Source: Catalinimonas alkaloidigena (GTDB taxonomy: Bacteria; Bacteroidota; Bacteroidia; Cytophagales; Cyclobacteriaceae). Taken from it: a DNA stretch of 64,000 bases. The translations under genes and the position numbers were made by a program. The notes under the pieces were generated by a model that saw only the letters and a list, made by a program, of their open reading frames with translations, searched no databases and was not told the DNA's origin. Location: contig NZ_JAQFIL010000001.1 of NCBI RefSeq assembly GCF_029504655.1, positions 3,353,001 through 3,417,000 on the forward strand, read 5' to 3'. Below are positions 1-8,907 of the stretch, one piece after another. Each line of letters begins with the position of its first letter. Position 1 is the stretch's first letter.

Positions 1-447
1 CTCCAGTTCACGGTCCATATCCCCTCTTCCCAGTATCAATACCGGACAGCCCAGGTTTTTCGCTATATCCACATTGATGTCAAAATCAAAAGAGGAGCTT
101 TCGTCGCTAAAGTCTGTACCCTCACAAAGCACAAAGTCACACTTTTTCTCCAGCGCTTTGTACTCTTCAATGACCTGGTTTAGCAGTTTGTTGTATTGTC
201 CCTCCAGGATAAGATTTCTTGCTTCTTTGCGGGTAAAAGAAAAAGTCTCTTCGTACGAAATATCCAGGTTAAAGTGGCGAATAAGCAGGTCAATATTTTT
301 ATCTCTACCGTTTCTTTTTCCGCTAATAACCGGACGAAATACACCCACCCTTTTGGTCTTGCGCAGCACCATTTCCATGATGCCCAGACATACCAGTGAT
401 TTTCCACAATGCGCCTCTGAAGTTGCCAGATAAATTGAGCTTGCCAT
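1..447 (-). CDS. pta: Phosphate acetyltransferase, N-terminal BioD-like domain (partial)
   Basis: The gene starts at the ATG read leftward from 447 and stays open to the window edge, giving 149 N-terminal residues; the rest lies outside. The start MASSIYLATSEAHCGKS carries a P-loop-like segment (SEAHCGKS, about residues 10-17), followed by a region typical of the dethiobiotin-synthetase-like AAA_26 domain: RVGVFRPV, then LCEGTDFS near residue 112 and GCPVLILGRGD near residue 136. Long-form phosphate acetyltransferases (acetyl-CoA plus phosphate to acetyl phosphate) begin with this domain, which is thought to be regulatory rather than catalytic. The catalytic PTA_PTB domain cannot be seen, so a stand-alone BioD-like or cobyrinate-synthase-like protein remains possible. 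An acetate kinase gene would be expected just beyond the window. Confidence 0.7.
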   Translation of the reverse strand, partial: MASSIYLATSEAHCGKSLVCLGIMEMVLRKTKRVGVFRPVISGKRNGRDKNIDLLIRHFNLDISYEETFSFTRKEARNLILEGQYNKLLNQVIEEYKALEKKCDFVLCEGTDFSDESSSFDFDINVDIAKNLGCPVLILGRGDMDRELE

Positions 448-750
448 ATTTATGTATAATAAAAAAACTTGTTAACTGTTGTAATAAAGCATTTTACTGA
501 AAAGTGTTTAGCAATATGCCTCTTTGATGAATTACATTCCAAGCAAATATTTAGCGGTCTATAAATCAACTTTATGAAGATGGTTTTTTTAGTGGCTAAA
601 TCAATACAATTCTGCATCAAAACTTTTTTTATAAAGTATATTTTCATCCTTAGGCATATACATATATCGCTTAAAAGTGCTTTTTAGGATGAGATTGATT
701 AGATTGAAATATTTCACGATTACTTACAAGCTCCTAAACTTCAACATCTT
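448..750. other. Intergenic region between divergent genes
   Basis: About 300 AT-rich bases separate the minus-strand pta-like gene from the plus-strand GH109-like gene, so the segment must hold both promoters. No convincing coding frame, tRNA or strong hairpin was seen. No sequence fitting the Bacteroidota -7 element TAnnTTTG with a well-placed -33 TTG was found on either strand. Confidence 0.6.
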
Positions 751-2145
751 ATGTCAATCAAAAACAGAAGGGAATTTCTCAAACTATCTGCCCTGAGCAG
801 TACATTTTTGGGCTTATCCCCAGCCACAGCATATACAAAGGATAACATCACAGAAAAGCTTAGGGCACTTACCGAAGCTAAAGCCTCAAGCGGCACATCG
901 GTAATGGGACTTAAGGTAGCCCCCATTGAGCAGGTGAAAGTAGCGATCCTAGGATTGGGAAACCGAGGTACAGGCCATATCAGGCAGATGCAGGCAGTCT
1001 ACCCCAAAGCCAGGATTACAGCTATCTGTGATATCAGGGCGCAGCAGACGGATGCTGCCATGGCTTTTTTGAAAGAGCACAATCAAAAGCCTGAAGTCTT
1101 TACGGATACTGAAGATGCCTGGAAAGACATGGTCAAAAGGGATGACATTGACCTGGTACTAATCGCTACCCCCTGGGATCTGCATGTACCCATGTCCGTG
1201 TATGCCATGCAGCAGGGCAAGCATGTAGCGCTTGAAGTGCCTGCTGCCACCTCACTGGATGGCTGTTGGGCCTTGGTCAATACCGCTGAAGAAACTCAGC
1301 GCAACTGTATGATGCTGGAGAATGTGTGCTACGGTGATGAAGAACTCTGGATATTGAATATGGTATCTCAAGGGGTATTTGGAACGCTCACCTACGGAGA
1401 AGCGGCTTACATTCATAATCTGGCAGATAAACTGCTCAATAAAGACGCTTATTATCAGCAATGGAGAGGGCATCAGCACCTCAACAATGACGGAAACCTA
1501 TACCCTACCCATGGCCTGGGGCCGGTAGCACAATATATGGACATCGGCAGAGGCGACAGCTTTGCACATCTGGTATCCATGAGCAGTATACAGGAAGCAT
1601 TGCATGAAGAAAGCCTTACGCTGGAAAAAGACAATGTCTTCTACGAGCGTGATGATTTTGCTCACGGAGATATGAATAATTCCCTCATTAAAACCGCTAA
1701 AGGCAGAACCATTCTGGTACAGCATGATGTGGTAACGCCCCGTCCCTACAGCAGAATTAATGCCCTGGCAGGTACTAAAGCTTATCATGAAGGCTACCCC
1801 AGCCGACTGTCTATTAAAGGGGAAGGACATGAGTGGATATCAGAAGCCCGCTACAATGAGATGAGAGAACGCTACAAGCACCCGATCTGGAATAGCCTGA
1901 AAAGCGAAATAGAGAAAAATGGAGGGCATGGAGGTATGGATTTCCTCCAGACATACCGCCTGATAGATTGCCTGAACAAAGGGCTGCCCCTGGATATGGA
2001 TGTATATGATGGTGTCAACTGGTCGGTGGTGACCCCGCTTTCCAAAGTCTCAGTTGAGCTGGGAAGTGTGCCCGTAAAATTTCCTGATTTTACCAGGGGC
2101 AAGTGGAAGGAAAAAAGAAGTTATGGAATCATGACCAACATATAG
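751..2145 (+). CDS. Tat-exported GH109-type Gfo/Idh/MocA glycosidase
   Basis: This 464-residue protein begins with a twin-arginine signal (NRREFLKLSAL, RR at residues 6-7), so it is probably exported folded with its nucleotide bound. A Rossmann fingerprint GLGNRGTG lies at residues 68-75. The following features match glycoside hydrolase family 109, the NAD-dependent alpha-N-acetylgalactosaminidases: the EVPAATSLDGCW segment, the MMLENVCYG segment, YGEAAYIHNL and YPTHGLGPVAQYMDIGRGD. GH109 enzymes cleave terminal GalNAc by transient oxidation at C3 using tightly bound NAD. The family assignment rests on recalled motifs and the real substrate may differ. The next gene, 11 bp downstream, is a second Tat-exported member of the same superfamily, so the two are probably cotranscribed and exported together. 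Confidence 0.82.
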   Translation: MSIKNRREFLKLSALSSTFLGLSPATAYTKDNITEKLRALTEAKASSGTSVMGLKVAPIEQVKVAILGLGNRGTGHIRQMQAVYPKARITAICDIRAQQTDAAMAFLKEHNQKPEVFTDTEDAWKDMVKRDDIDLVLIATPWDLHVPMSVYAMQQGKHVALEVPAATSLDGCWALVNTAEETQRNCMMLENVCYGDEELWILNMVSQGVFGTLTYGEAAYIHNLADKLLNKDAYYQQWRGHQHLNNDGNLYPTHGLGPVAQYMDIGRGDSFAHLVSMSSIQEALHEESLTLEKDNVFYERDDFAHGDMNNSLIKTAKGRTILVQHDVVTPRPYSRINALAGTKAYHEGYPSRLSIKGEGHEWISEARYNEMRERYKHPIWNSLKSEIEKNGGHGGMDFLQTYRLIDCLNKGLPLDMDVYDGVNWSVVTPLSKVSVELGSVPVKFPDFTRGKWKEKRSYGIMTNI

Positions 2146-2156
2146 CGCAAACTAAA

Positions 2157-3485
2157 ATGAAAAGTGATACAAATATGACTAATAGCTATGCTTCCGGTCG
2201 TCGTCAATTTATAAAAGCCTCTTCAGCGGCTTTGGGAGGCACACTCTTGTACCAGCTGCCAGTAGAGAGCGGTGCCTATGCGACGGGTGATGATACTTTG
2301 AAAATAGCCCTTATTGGCTGTGGCAAACGAGGAGCAGGTGCTGCAGTACAGGCATTGAGTGCCGATGAAAATGTAAAACTGGTGGCTATGGCCGACGCTT
2401 TTCGCGACAGGCTGGATGAGACTTACGGTAATCTTAAGAAGATAGGAAATGTCAAAGAGAAAGTAGAAGTACCTGAGGAACATAAATTTGTAGGTTTTGA
2501 TGCCTACAAAGATGCCATTGCACTCGCGGATGTTGTGCTCCTGGCCACTCCTCCTGCTTTTCGTCCCATGCATTTTGAACAAGCCATCAATGCCGGCAAA
2601 CATGTTTTTATGGAGAAACCGCTGGCTTCTGATGCGCCCGGTATTCGCAAAATACTGGCTGCCGGAAAGGAAGCTAAAAAGAAAAACCTGAGTGTGGTTG
2701 TTGGCTTACAGAATCGCTATGATCCCGTTTACCAGGAATTTGTAGGTCGCCTAAAAGATGGAGCCATTGGTGAGATCATTTCGTCTACCTGCTACTACAT
2801 GATAGGGCATGTCACATTGTTGCCCCGGCAGGCTGGTCAGTCGGAGATGGAGTATCAGATGCGCAACTGGCGTTATTTCTGTTGGTTATGGGCAGGCTCA
2901 CCGGCAGGCTTGCAGATACATAATACCGATGTAGTCAATTGGGTGAAAGGCGCTTATCCTGTCAAAGCACAAGGTGTAGGAGGTCGTGCAGCCTATCAAG
3001 GACCCGACAAAGGAGATATTTTTGATCACTTTTATATTGAGTATGAATATGCGGATGGCAGTAAACTCCATAGCCAGATACGTACCATTGACGGGACCTA
3101 TAATCAGGGAGGTTCATTCTTTCAGGGTACAAAAGGCTCAGGTGATATGAAGAAGGGATTAGTAGATATGCAGGGTAAATCTCTCTGGAGGACCAGAGGA
3201 ATAAAAGAAATTAATCCCTACCAGCAGGAACATGATGAACTGTTTGCCGCGATAAGAAAAGGAAAATCTATCAATGATACGGAATGGGCTGCAAAAAGCA
3301 GTATGATGACCATCATGGGACGTATGGCCGCCCATTCAGGCCAAATGATACAGTGGGAGGATGCTATCAACTCAGAGCTGAGCCTGCTCCCTGAAAGATT
3401 CGCATGGGATGCTGAGCCTCCCGTGCTACCCGGCCCGGATGGCAATTATCCCATTCCGATTCCCGGACAAACTCAAGTGCTGTAA
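2157..3485 (+). CDS. Tat-exported Gfo/Idh/MocA family oxidoreductase
   Basis: The frame is open from 2103, but the ATG at 2157 is preferred because it lies 11 bp after the upstream stop and puts the twin-arginine motif GRRQFIK at residues 14-20; an ATG at 2175 is also possible. The mature part starts with a Rossmann motif (ALIGCGKRGAGA) and carries the EKP signature (HVFMEKPLAS) that marks sugar-oxidising Gfo/Idh/MocA dehydrogenases, with the usual C-terminal alpha/beta substrate domain. The expected reaction is NAD(P)-dependent oxidation or redox-epimerisation of a sugar or inositol; the substrate cannot be read from sequence. The C-terminal tail is rich in Pro and Gly. Its pairing with a GH109-type protein suggests they act on the same amino sugar in the periplasm. 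Confidence 0.82.
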   Translation: MKSDTNMTNSYASGRRQFIKASSAALGGTLLYQLPVESGAYATGDDTLKIALIGCGKRGAGAAVQALSADENVKLVAMADAFRDRLDETYGNLKKIGNVKEKVEVPEEHKFVGFDAYKDAIALADVVLLATPPAFRPMHFEQAINAGKHVFMEKPLASDAPGIRKILAAGKEAKKKNLSVVVGLQNRYDPVYQEFVGRLKDGAIGEIISSTCYYMIGHVTLLPRQAGQSEMEYQMRNWRYFCWLWAGSPAGLQIHNTDVVNWVKGAYPVKAQGVGGRAAYQGPDKGDIFDHFYIEYEYADGSKLHSQIRTIDGTYNQGGSFFQGTKGSGDMKKGLVDMQGKSLWRTRGIKEINPYQQEHDELFAAIRKGKSINDTEWAAKSSMMTIMGRMAAHSGQMIQWEDAINSELSLLPERFAWDAEPPVLPGPDGNYPIPIPGQTQVL

Positions 3486-3512
3486 TGACTTTAGCGTATG
3501 TGTAGATCAATG

Positions 3513-3542
3513 TTCAGGGAGGTCTTTTACTCACTCCCTGAA
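3513..3542. terminator. Hairpin between convergent genes
   Basis: A perfect 9-bp stem (TTCAGGGAG at 3513-3521 and CTCCCTGAA at 3534-3542) with a 12-base loop lies between two convergent genes. Neither side carries a long T run, so it is a weak or processing-type terminator rather than a textbook one. Confidence 0.5.
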
Positions 3543-3580
3543 TATTCCATGCCTAAACCTTGTCAGTAGTGTACTTCTCT

Positions 3581-5575
3581 TTACTCATTGTTCAGATAAT
3601 ACAGATGACCATCTTCTGCTCCTATCAGCAATGCTGGTTTACCGTCTTTATCCCAATCTACTATGGTGGGGCTGGTCGTATGTCCCGCCAGTTTTACTCC
3701 TGAAAGTGCCCCTTTATTCCTGAAGTTCACCATTCCATCTTCGGTACCTAGATTTTCCATCAAAGAAACATTTAAGCTATTGACCAGTAAGTCTTTATCG
3801 TCGTCTCCGTCCCAGTCCGCCACTGCTATTTTTCTCCGGCCACTACTTCCATAAAGATTCACATTAAGCTGTAGTATGCCTGCTGTACTGTCCTTCACTC
3901 CATGCTTTGCATCAAAACCTGATCCATTGACACCATAAAAAATTCTTTTGCCGGGTAGCAACAGTAATTCATCTCCTTCTTCAAAGCGTTCAAAAAATAC
4001 CAGGTAGCCTTCATGATCCAGCATAAGAAGGTCCATCAGCCCATCATCATTCCAGTCGGTGGTCACGGGTGTGGTGCGCCACTGCGTGGAAAGTTGATTA
4101 CTTTCAGGATTCCACCAGTTCCATTCGGGCTTGGGCGGGTTTTGTTCCCATTTTACTTTAACAGGCTGAGCCTTAGCAAGTACAGGATTGTTACTGCTGC
4201 CCACATTCTGATACCAAGCTACTTTTCCCCAGATAGAGTTAACGATAATATCCTTTAAGCCATCACCATCCCAGTCATTTACTGTCAATGTGGTATAACC
4301 CCATTTGGCTTCCGCCGGCCCCTGTATAGAGCCATTCTCACCCGCCACGATCCGTATTACTTCCCCTTCAGCTTCCAGTAGTTTTGGTGCATCCCACTGC
4401 GGTGGATTTCCCCCATCCAGATTTTCAATAAAACCGATATAACCTGCTGAATTTCCACAGATCAGGTCTTCATCTCCATCATCATCCCAATCTACACTGT
4501 AGGGAGTTACCAAAGCTCCAAACTTTACATTTTCTGCCTGCTGCTTGAAGTAATGCGGTGAAGCAAAAACTGGCATATTGTCCTTTGTAGCGCCAGTGTT
4601 TTCTACCAAAGCCACCCTGCCATCTTCATCGCCAATGACTAAATCCATATCTCCGTCATTGTCCCAATCCACACCTACGGGAATAATCATCTCCAGGTCC
4701 ATTTTGATGATGCCTTCGCTATTTGTTAAAATTCTTCCTTCGGCATAAACTGGTTTTACCCTTGTTCCGGTATTTTCAAACCAGCTCAGCTTGTCCAAAA
4801 ATTCGCCACAGATGAGGTCAAGGTCGCCATCCCCATCAAAGTCATACATATTGGGAGAGGGGGCGCCATATACTTCCAGCGGCTTACCACCGGCTAAGAG
4901 CTTACCTCGGTTTTCATATTGCCCCTCTACATTTTCCAGCAGATAGACATAGCCATGTAAAGGTCCATTTGTCCAGTTACCATTTTCATCAAATGCATTG
5001 TCCCAGCCGTATTCTTCCCACTCATCAATGCCTACGATGATATCCAGATCCCCATCATTCTCATAGTCGACATACTTCCACTGGTTGAACCTGATCTTAT
5101 CATGCAGCCCTTCCAGTAACTCAGCATCAAAAAGACTATCTACCTCATTCAGCTTGGCGTCTCTGAAGTTCCGATATTCTATACCCGGGGCCATGACTTT
5201 GGGTTCGTCATTTATATATGAGAGTTGTATGTTTTTTACACTGGTCTCTATTTTGACAGGAGGTTTAAAGCTGGTGATTCCCTCATAGGTAGTGCCATCA
5301 TTTTCAAAAAAATACAAACCCCGGAAGGGAGTGTCTGGGCAGGATACCAGCATATCCATATCCCCATCTTGATCATAATCCATGGGCAAAGGCCAGGCCC
5401 ATAAGCCTACCCCCAAATCTACATTTAGATCAGGGTTATTGTAAGTTAGCAGTTCTAATTCCACAGTAGATTTTTGTGCATCTTCACTGGATTCTATACT
5501 TCCCTGACTGCTGCACGCCATATAAAGAAAAGGCAATGAAAGATGAAGGAGGTAGTGTAGAGGTTTTCTTAGCAT
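3581..5575 (-). CDS. FG-GAP/VCBS repeat lipoprotein
   Basis: A 664-residue protein with a lipoprotein signal ending at Cys21 (LYMAC). The rest is built from about nine FG-GAP/VCBS-type calcium-binding loops of the form DxDxDGDxD, for example DQDGDMDMLV, DNDGDMDLVIG, DGDGDLDLICGE and DKDGKPALLIGA, spaced through the chain. Such repeats fold as beta-propeller blades, as in integrin alpha chains and some polysaccharide lyases, and usually bind ligands or glycans at the cell surface. No catalytic motif was recognised. It is the last gene of a minus-strand run, 42 bp after the NagB-like gene, so it is probably a surface partner of that catabolic locus. It could hide a lyase domain, but nothing in the sequence shows one. 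Confidence 0.8.
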   Translation of the reverse strand: MLRKPLHYLLHLSLPFLYMACSSQGSIESSEDAQKSTVELELLTYNNPDLNVDLGVGLWAWPLPMDYDQDGDMDMLVSCPDTPFRGLYFFENDGTTYEGITSFKPPVKIETSVKNIQLSYINDEPKVMAPGIEYRNFRDAKLNEVDSLFDAELLEGLHDKIRFNQWKYVDYENDGDLDIIVGIDEWEEYGWDNAFDENGNWTNGPLHGYVYLLENVEGQYENRGKLLAGGKPLEVYGAPSPNMYDFDGDGDLDLICGEFLDKLSWFENTGTRVKPVYAEGRILTNSEGIIKMDLEMIIPVGVDWDNDGDMDLVIGDEDGRVALVENTGATKDNMPVFASPHYFKQQAENVKFGALVTPYSVDWDDDGDEDLICGNSAGYIGFIENLDGGNPPQWDAPKLLEAEGEVIRIVAGENGSIQGPAEAKWGYTTLTVNDWDGDGLKDIIVNSIWGKVAWYQNVGSSNNPVLAKAQPVKVKWEQNPPKPEWNWWNPESNQLSTQWRTTPVTTDWNDDGLMDLLMLDHEGYLVFFERFEEGDELLLLPGKRIFYGVNGSGFDAKHGVKDSTAGILQLNVNLYGSSGRRKIAVADWDGDDDKDLLVNSLNVSLMENLGTEDGMVNFRNKGALSGVKLAGHTTSPTIVDWDKDGKPALLIGAEDGHLYYLNNE

Positions 5576-5617
5576 TTTGTTTTTTACTTATTATTTCTGA
5601 TAGGTTGTGTTCATAGT

Positions 5618-6370
5618 CTATTTTTGACTGCTTGAAAGCAATGAAGCGGATGCAGTGTCCAGGTATAATGTACAATCAGAATGCTTCTGTAAAATTGAAG
5701 CAGGGTACATATTGGATACTTCTTTTTCCAGGCAGTTACTGACCGCCACTGCTTTTCGCTGGTCAGGCACGGAACAGATAATGCTTTTGGATTTCATAAT
5801 CTGCATTACCGACATGCTTATTGCTTTTTTGGGCACATCTTCCAGACTGGCAAACCAGCCTTCGCCCATCTGTTGCCTGCGGCAAGCTTCATCCAGGTCT
5901 ACAATGATGTAAGGTTCTTTCTCTTCAAAATTCGCAGGAGGATCATTAAAAGCAAGGTGCGCGTTTTCTCCGATACCTACCAATGCCACATCTATAGGAT
6001 GCTGATTGATAATAGTATTCAGTCTTCTGCACTCTTCCGTTAAGTCTTCTCTGTCTCCATCTATAAAATAAACTGCTTCCAGGGCAGGAACTTTGTCTAC
6101 AAAACGCTCTCGTAAATACCTCCTGAAACTGGCAGGATGATTTTCCTCCATGCCAGCATATTCATCTAGATGAAACATGACAACTTTTGACCAGTCTATT
6201 TCAGTGTTTTCAACCAGATGATGTAAAGTATCAAACTGACTTGCGCCGGTAGCCAAAATGATATTGGCATTCCCCTTTTTCTGAATGGCATACTCAATTT
6301 TCTGAGCAGCATTAAGGGCTGCCTTCTTTCCTAATTCGTTTTTAGTCGTAGAAATTTCAATTTTGATCAT
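5618..6370 (-). CDS. NagB/6-phosphogluconolactonase-family sugar-phosphate isomerase
   Basis: The 250-residue length and order of motifs fit the glucosamine-6-phosphate deaminase family: an ATGASQ phosphate loop at residues 40-45, HLDEY at 67-71 and GIGENAHLAFNDP at 132-144. The canonical enzyme converts glucosamine 6-phosphate to fructose 6-phosphate and ammonia. Compared with E. coli NagB, Asp72 (here D69) and His143 (here H138) are kept. Asp141 is replaced by Asn136, and Glu148 by Asp143. This places the protein in a divergent Bacteroidota clade whose substrate may not be glucosamine 6-phosphate. The gene lies 18 bp after a transporter-like gene and 42 bp before the FG-GAP lipoprotein, all on the same strand, so it is probably in one operon. 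Family assignment is secure, function less so. Confidence 0.8.
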   Translation of the reverse strand: MIKIEISTTKNELGKKAALNAAQKIEYAIQKKGNANIILATGASQFDTLHHLVENTEIDWSKVVMFHLDEYAGMEENHPASFRRYLRERFVDKVPALEAVYFIDGDREDLTEECRRLNTIINQHPIDVALVGIGENAHLAFNDPPANFEEKEPYIIVDLDEACRRQQMGEGWFASLEDVPKKAISMSVMQIMKSKSIICSVPDQRKAVAVSNCLEKEVSNMYPASILQKHSDCTLYLDTASASLLSSSQK

Positions 6371-6388
6371 ATTCGTATAGTAGTGTAT

Positions 6389-7627
6389 TTAGAAAAAGTC
6401 AATAATAGCGAAATAAGTAGTGATAAAGGCAAAAATGATGACAGCAGCGAGCCCAAGATTCATCTTATGCGAAGCGAGGTTTTGGACCATAACATTTTTT
6501 TTATTCAATAAAATAAAAACAGGAATGGCTACTGCCGGTAAAATCGCTGCCTGAAAAGCCTGAGAAAATATAAGTAAAAGAGGAGGACTCTGATCCATAA
6601 AAATTGAACCGAACGCAAATAGCAAACCCAGTAGTATCAATATTCTGAACATAGGGGAACGGATATTTCTCGGCCTGCCGCTAAAGTCTGAAATCAGCCA
6701 GGGAGCTATCAGTACAATGGGAAAGACAGTGGAAAGCCCGGCACCTACAATGCCCAGAATCAGCAGAAAAGCAGCCAATTTTCCACCCAGAGGCTCAAAG
6801 AGACTGATCATCTCAAGTGTGTTATCCAGTTTGAGTCCCATCAGGTGTAAAGTTCCTGCTGACACAGCCATGATAATACCACTTAGGAATAGCATCATTA
6901 AAGCAGAAACGAATGCATCTCTTTTCTCGCTTTTCAAATGTTGGATGGTCCAGCCTTTCTCAGCCACTACTGTACTGCGCATAATAAAAACAGCCGCTGA
7001 GCAGGTGGTTCCTGCCATGGCTGCCACCAGGCCAAAAGCTCCGGGAGTATCAGGTATGCCGGGAACTATGCCGGCAAGGATTGAGGGAAAAGAGGGCTTT
7101 ACCATAAAAAAAACCATCATGAAACAGAGCGCCATCAGGATGACGAATATGGTCAGTATTCTTTCAAAAATCTTATATCTCCCAAACCAGAGTAAGAGGT
7201 ATAACAGCAACACAAAGATCATTATTATCCAGCTGGTATCCAGTAAAAAGCCATTGGTAAGTAACCTTATTCCTTCCTGCACCAGTTCAGCCACTATTCC
7301 CATGATGCCTATCAATGCCAGCATTTCTCCGATAATTAAAGTCGTCATGATGTAGAGTGCCAGCAGTTTCCCACCCTTAATCTCTGTTTTGATATTAAAA
7401 AGCGCAGTTTTTCCTGATACCAAGGTAAGTTGACCATAGGCTACCATTAAGATATAAGTAAACAGACAGGAAAGGATGAGTGCCCAGAATAAGGTCATGC
7501 CATACTCTGCACCTGCCTTGGCCATGGTAGTAACGCTCCCGGTCCCAATGTTATAGCCTATCAAAAATAAGCCCGGCCCTATTGCACTCAGAGCCAACAG
7601 GATTTTATGCTTCATTTTTTCTGACAT
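6389..7627 (-). CDS. Nramp-fold membrane transporter lacking metal-site motifs
   Basis: A 412-residue polytopic membrane protein with about 11 hydrophobic helices. The first, GPGLFLIGYNIGTGSV at residues 17-32, aligns with helix 1 of Nramp (SLC11) transporters, which normally reads DPGN at the unwound metal site; here the segment is NIGTG. In the helix-6 region, where Nramp proteins carry MPH, this protein has the sequence IMRSTVVAEKG. Both metal-binding motifs are therefore missing, so Mn/Fe transport by the usual mechanism is unlikely. Related proteins are often labelled 'Nramp family divalent metal transporter' in Bacteroidota sugar loci. Its place between the amidohydrolase and NagB-like genes suggests it carries an organic substrate of that pathway, which is inference. 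Confidence 0.75.
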   Translation of the reverse strand: MSEKMKHKILLALSAIGPGLFLIGYNIGTGSVTTMAKAGAEYGMTLFWALILSCLFTYILMVAYGQLTLVSGKTALFNIKTEIKGGKLLALYIMTTLIIGEMLALIGIMGIVAELVQEGIRLLTNGFLLDTSWIIMIFVLLLYLLLWFGRYKIFERILTIFVILMALCFMMVFFMVKPSFPSILAGIVPGIPDTPGAFGLVAAMAGTTCSAAVFIMRSTVVAEKGWTIQHLKSEKRDAFVSALMMLFLSGIIMAVSAGTLHLMGLKLDNTLEMISLFEPLGGKLAAFLLILGIVGAGLSTVFPIVLIAPWLISDFSGRPRNIRSPMFRILILLGLLFAFGSIFMDQSPPLLLIFSQAFQAAILPAVAIPVFILLNKKNVMVQNLASHKMNLGLAAVIIFAFITTYFAIIDFF

Positions 7628-7681
7628 ACATTAGTGAGTAGCAGACAGTTTTCTTTTTCATGATGGATTTTTTCGAGCAGC

Positions 7682-8833
7682 CTATTCATTGAGGATTTCA
7701 GGAAACCATTTTACCGCATTATGATAGTATATTTTATCCACCACCTCACGCGGTAATTTTAAGCCTTTGAATTCACCATCAACTTTGGGCACCCGCATCT
7801 TTTCATCCGTGGTGAAGAACTTCCAATGCCTGAGCCAGACGGTATGCGCATGCTTTTTTATCCCTTCAGGATCTGTAATTCCATTATTAACGATATCCAT
7901 GGCAGTACTTCTCAGATCAGTAGCATAGATCAGCCGGTCCTGGTATTTGATAAAGAAGTCTCTTACTTTTTGCCATTCTGTTAAGGTTTGATACTGAACA
8001 TGGGAAATTCTTTCTGCCATATCTACCGCCATATTTGGAAATTTATCCAGGCGTTTTGCCAACTCATCTACACTCCATTCCAGACTACCCAGATGGGCAC
8101 CGATAAAATGTAAATCAGGATGCTTTTCCAGCATATGGTCTCTTACCGCAATATAATCTTCATATGAGGGTCGCTCAGGGTGTAAGTACATATGTTCATC
8201 AGGATGGGCGGCCGCATAATCTCTGTTGCCTTTCACTGTCATTTCTTCCAGGGGCAACCAGGAATTTCGGTGTTCTCCCAAATGCCCGATTAACGGAATG
8301 TTATTATCCGCCAGAAAATCCAGTATAGGATCAAAACGAGGATTGTCAATCATCACCAGTTCTCCATTTTTGTCCTTCAGAAAGAAACCAATATTCTTCC
8401 ACACCTTCACAGCTATAGCCCCCTTGGCGAAAGAGTCTTGCAGATATGAAATCACCTCATCATGCCAGCCGTCTTCATTGAAGTTTTCTAATGAAAAAGT
8501 GGTAGCCCAGGCAATGCGCTCAGGAAATGCGTTGACCTGCTGTACCGCAAAGGCTTGTTGTTCTTCAATAGGTATCCCTGAAGCAGCGTAATAATTTACG
8601 GTTAACAAACGAAAATTGTCCTCAGCTGCCTGAGAGAGAATTGCCGTATCGCTATCCATGCTAATGTGCACATGGGCATCTATCTTCTTTACAGATTGAA
8701 AATCATTTAGCGAATAGAATTCAGATTCAGTTTTTTCATTTCCCTGGACAGCTTCGCTAGTAGGTGAACAGCTTTGAAATAGTGGTACTGAGATCAACAG
8801 ACCAAGGTAAAACACCTTAATGATGGATTTCAT
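7682..8833 (-). CDS. Lipoprotein amidohydrolase (TIM-barrel metal hydrolase)
   Basis: A 383-residue protein with a lipoprotein signal ending at Cys22 (LFQSC), so it is membrane-anchored outside the cytoplasm. The mature domain starts with the metal-binding strand IDAHVHIS (H54, H56) of the amidohydrolase superfamily, followed by IGHLGEHRNSW and IGAHLGS, which supply further histidines, and YATDLRS near the C-terminus for the last metal Asp. This layout matches the Amidohydro_2 group, which includes decarboxylases and lactonases. Its neighbours (NagB-like enzyme, transporter, dienelactone-hydrolase-like esterase) point to a role in breaking down a sugar acid, lactone or acylated sugar. The exact substrate cannot be told. 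It is 54 bp upstream of the Nramp-like gene on the same strand. Confidence 0.75.
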   Translation of the reverse strand: MKSIIKVFYLGLLISVPLFQSCSPTSEAVQGNEKTESEFYSLNDFQSVKKIDAHVHISMDSDTAILSQAAEDNFRLLTVNYYAASGIPIEEQQAFAVQQVNAFPERIAWATTFSLENFNEDGWHDEVISYLQDSFAKGAIAVKVWKNIGFFLKDKNGELVMIDNPRFDPILDFLADNNIPLIGHLGEHRNSWLPLEEMTVKGNRDYAAAHPDEHMYLHPERPSYEDYIAVRDHMLEKHPDLHFIGAHLGSLEWSVDELAKRLDKFPNMAVDMAERISHVQYQTLTEWQKVRDFFIKYQDRLIYATDLRSTAMDIVNNGITDPEGIKKHAHTVWLRHWKFFTTDEKMRVPKVDGEFKGLKLPREVVDKIYYHNAVKWFPEILNE

Positions 8834-8907
8834 ACTGAAGTTTAGGTTAAGGTTGTAGTAGTAGTTTCTAGGCTATAGTATGATCAGAATGATAAAAAGC
8901 AATGGGT

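Noticed and set aside
450..647. A 65-codon frame on the minus strand upstream of pta
   Set aside because: It has no family motif, is very AT-rich and occupies the region expected to hold promoters.
6717..7355. A 212-codon open frame on the plus strand
   Set aside because: It is antisense to the Nramp-fold gene; antisense of hydrophobic helices commonly stays open, and no start context or motif supports it.
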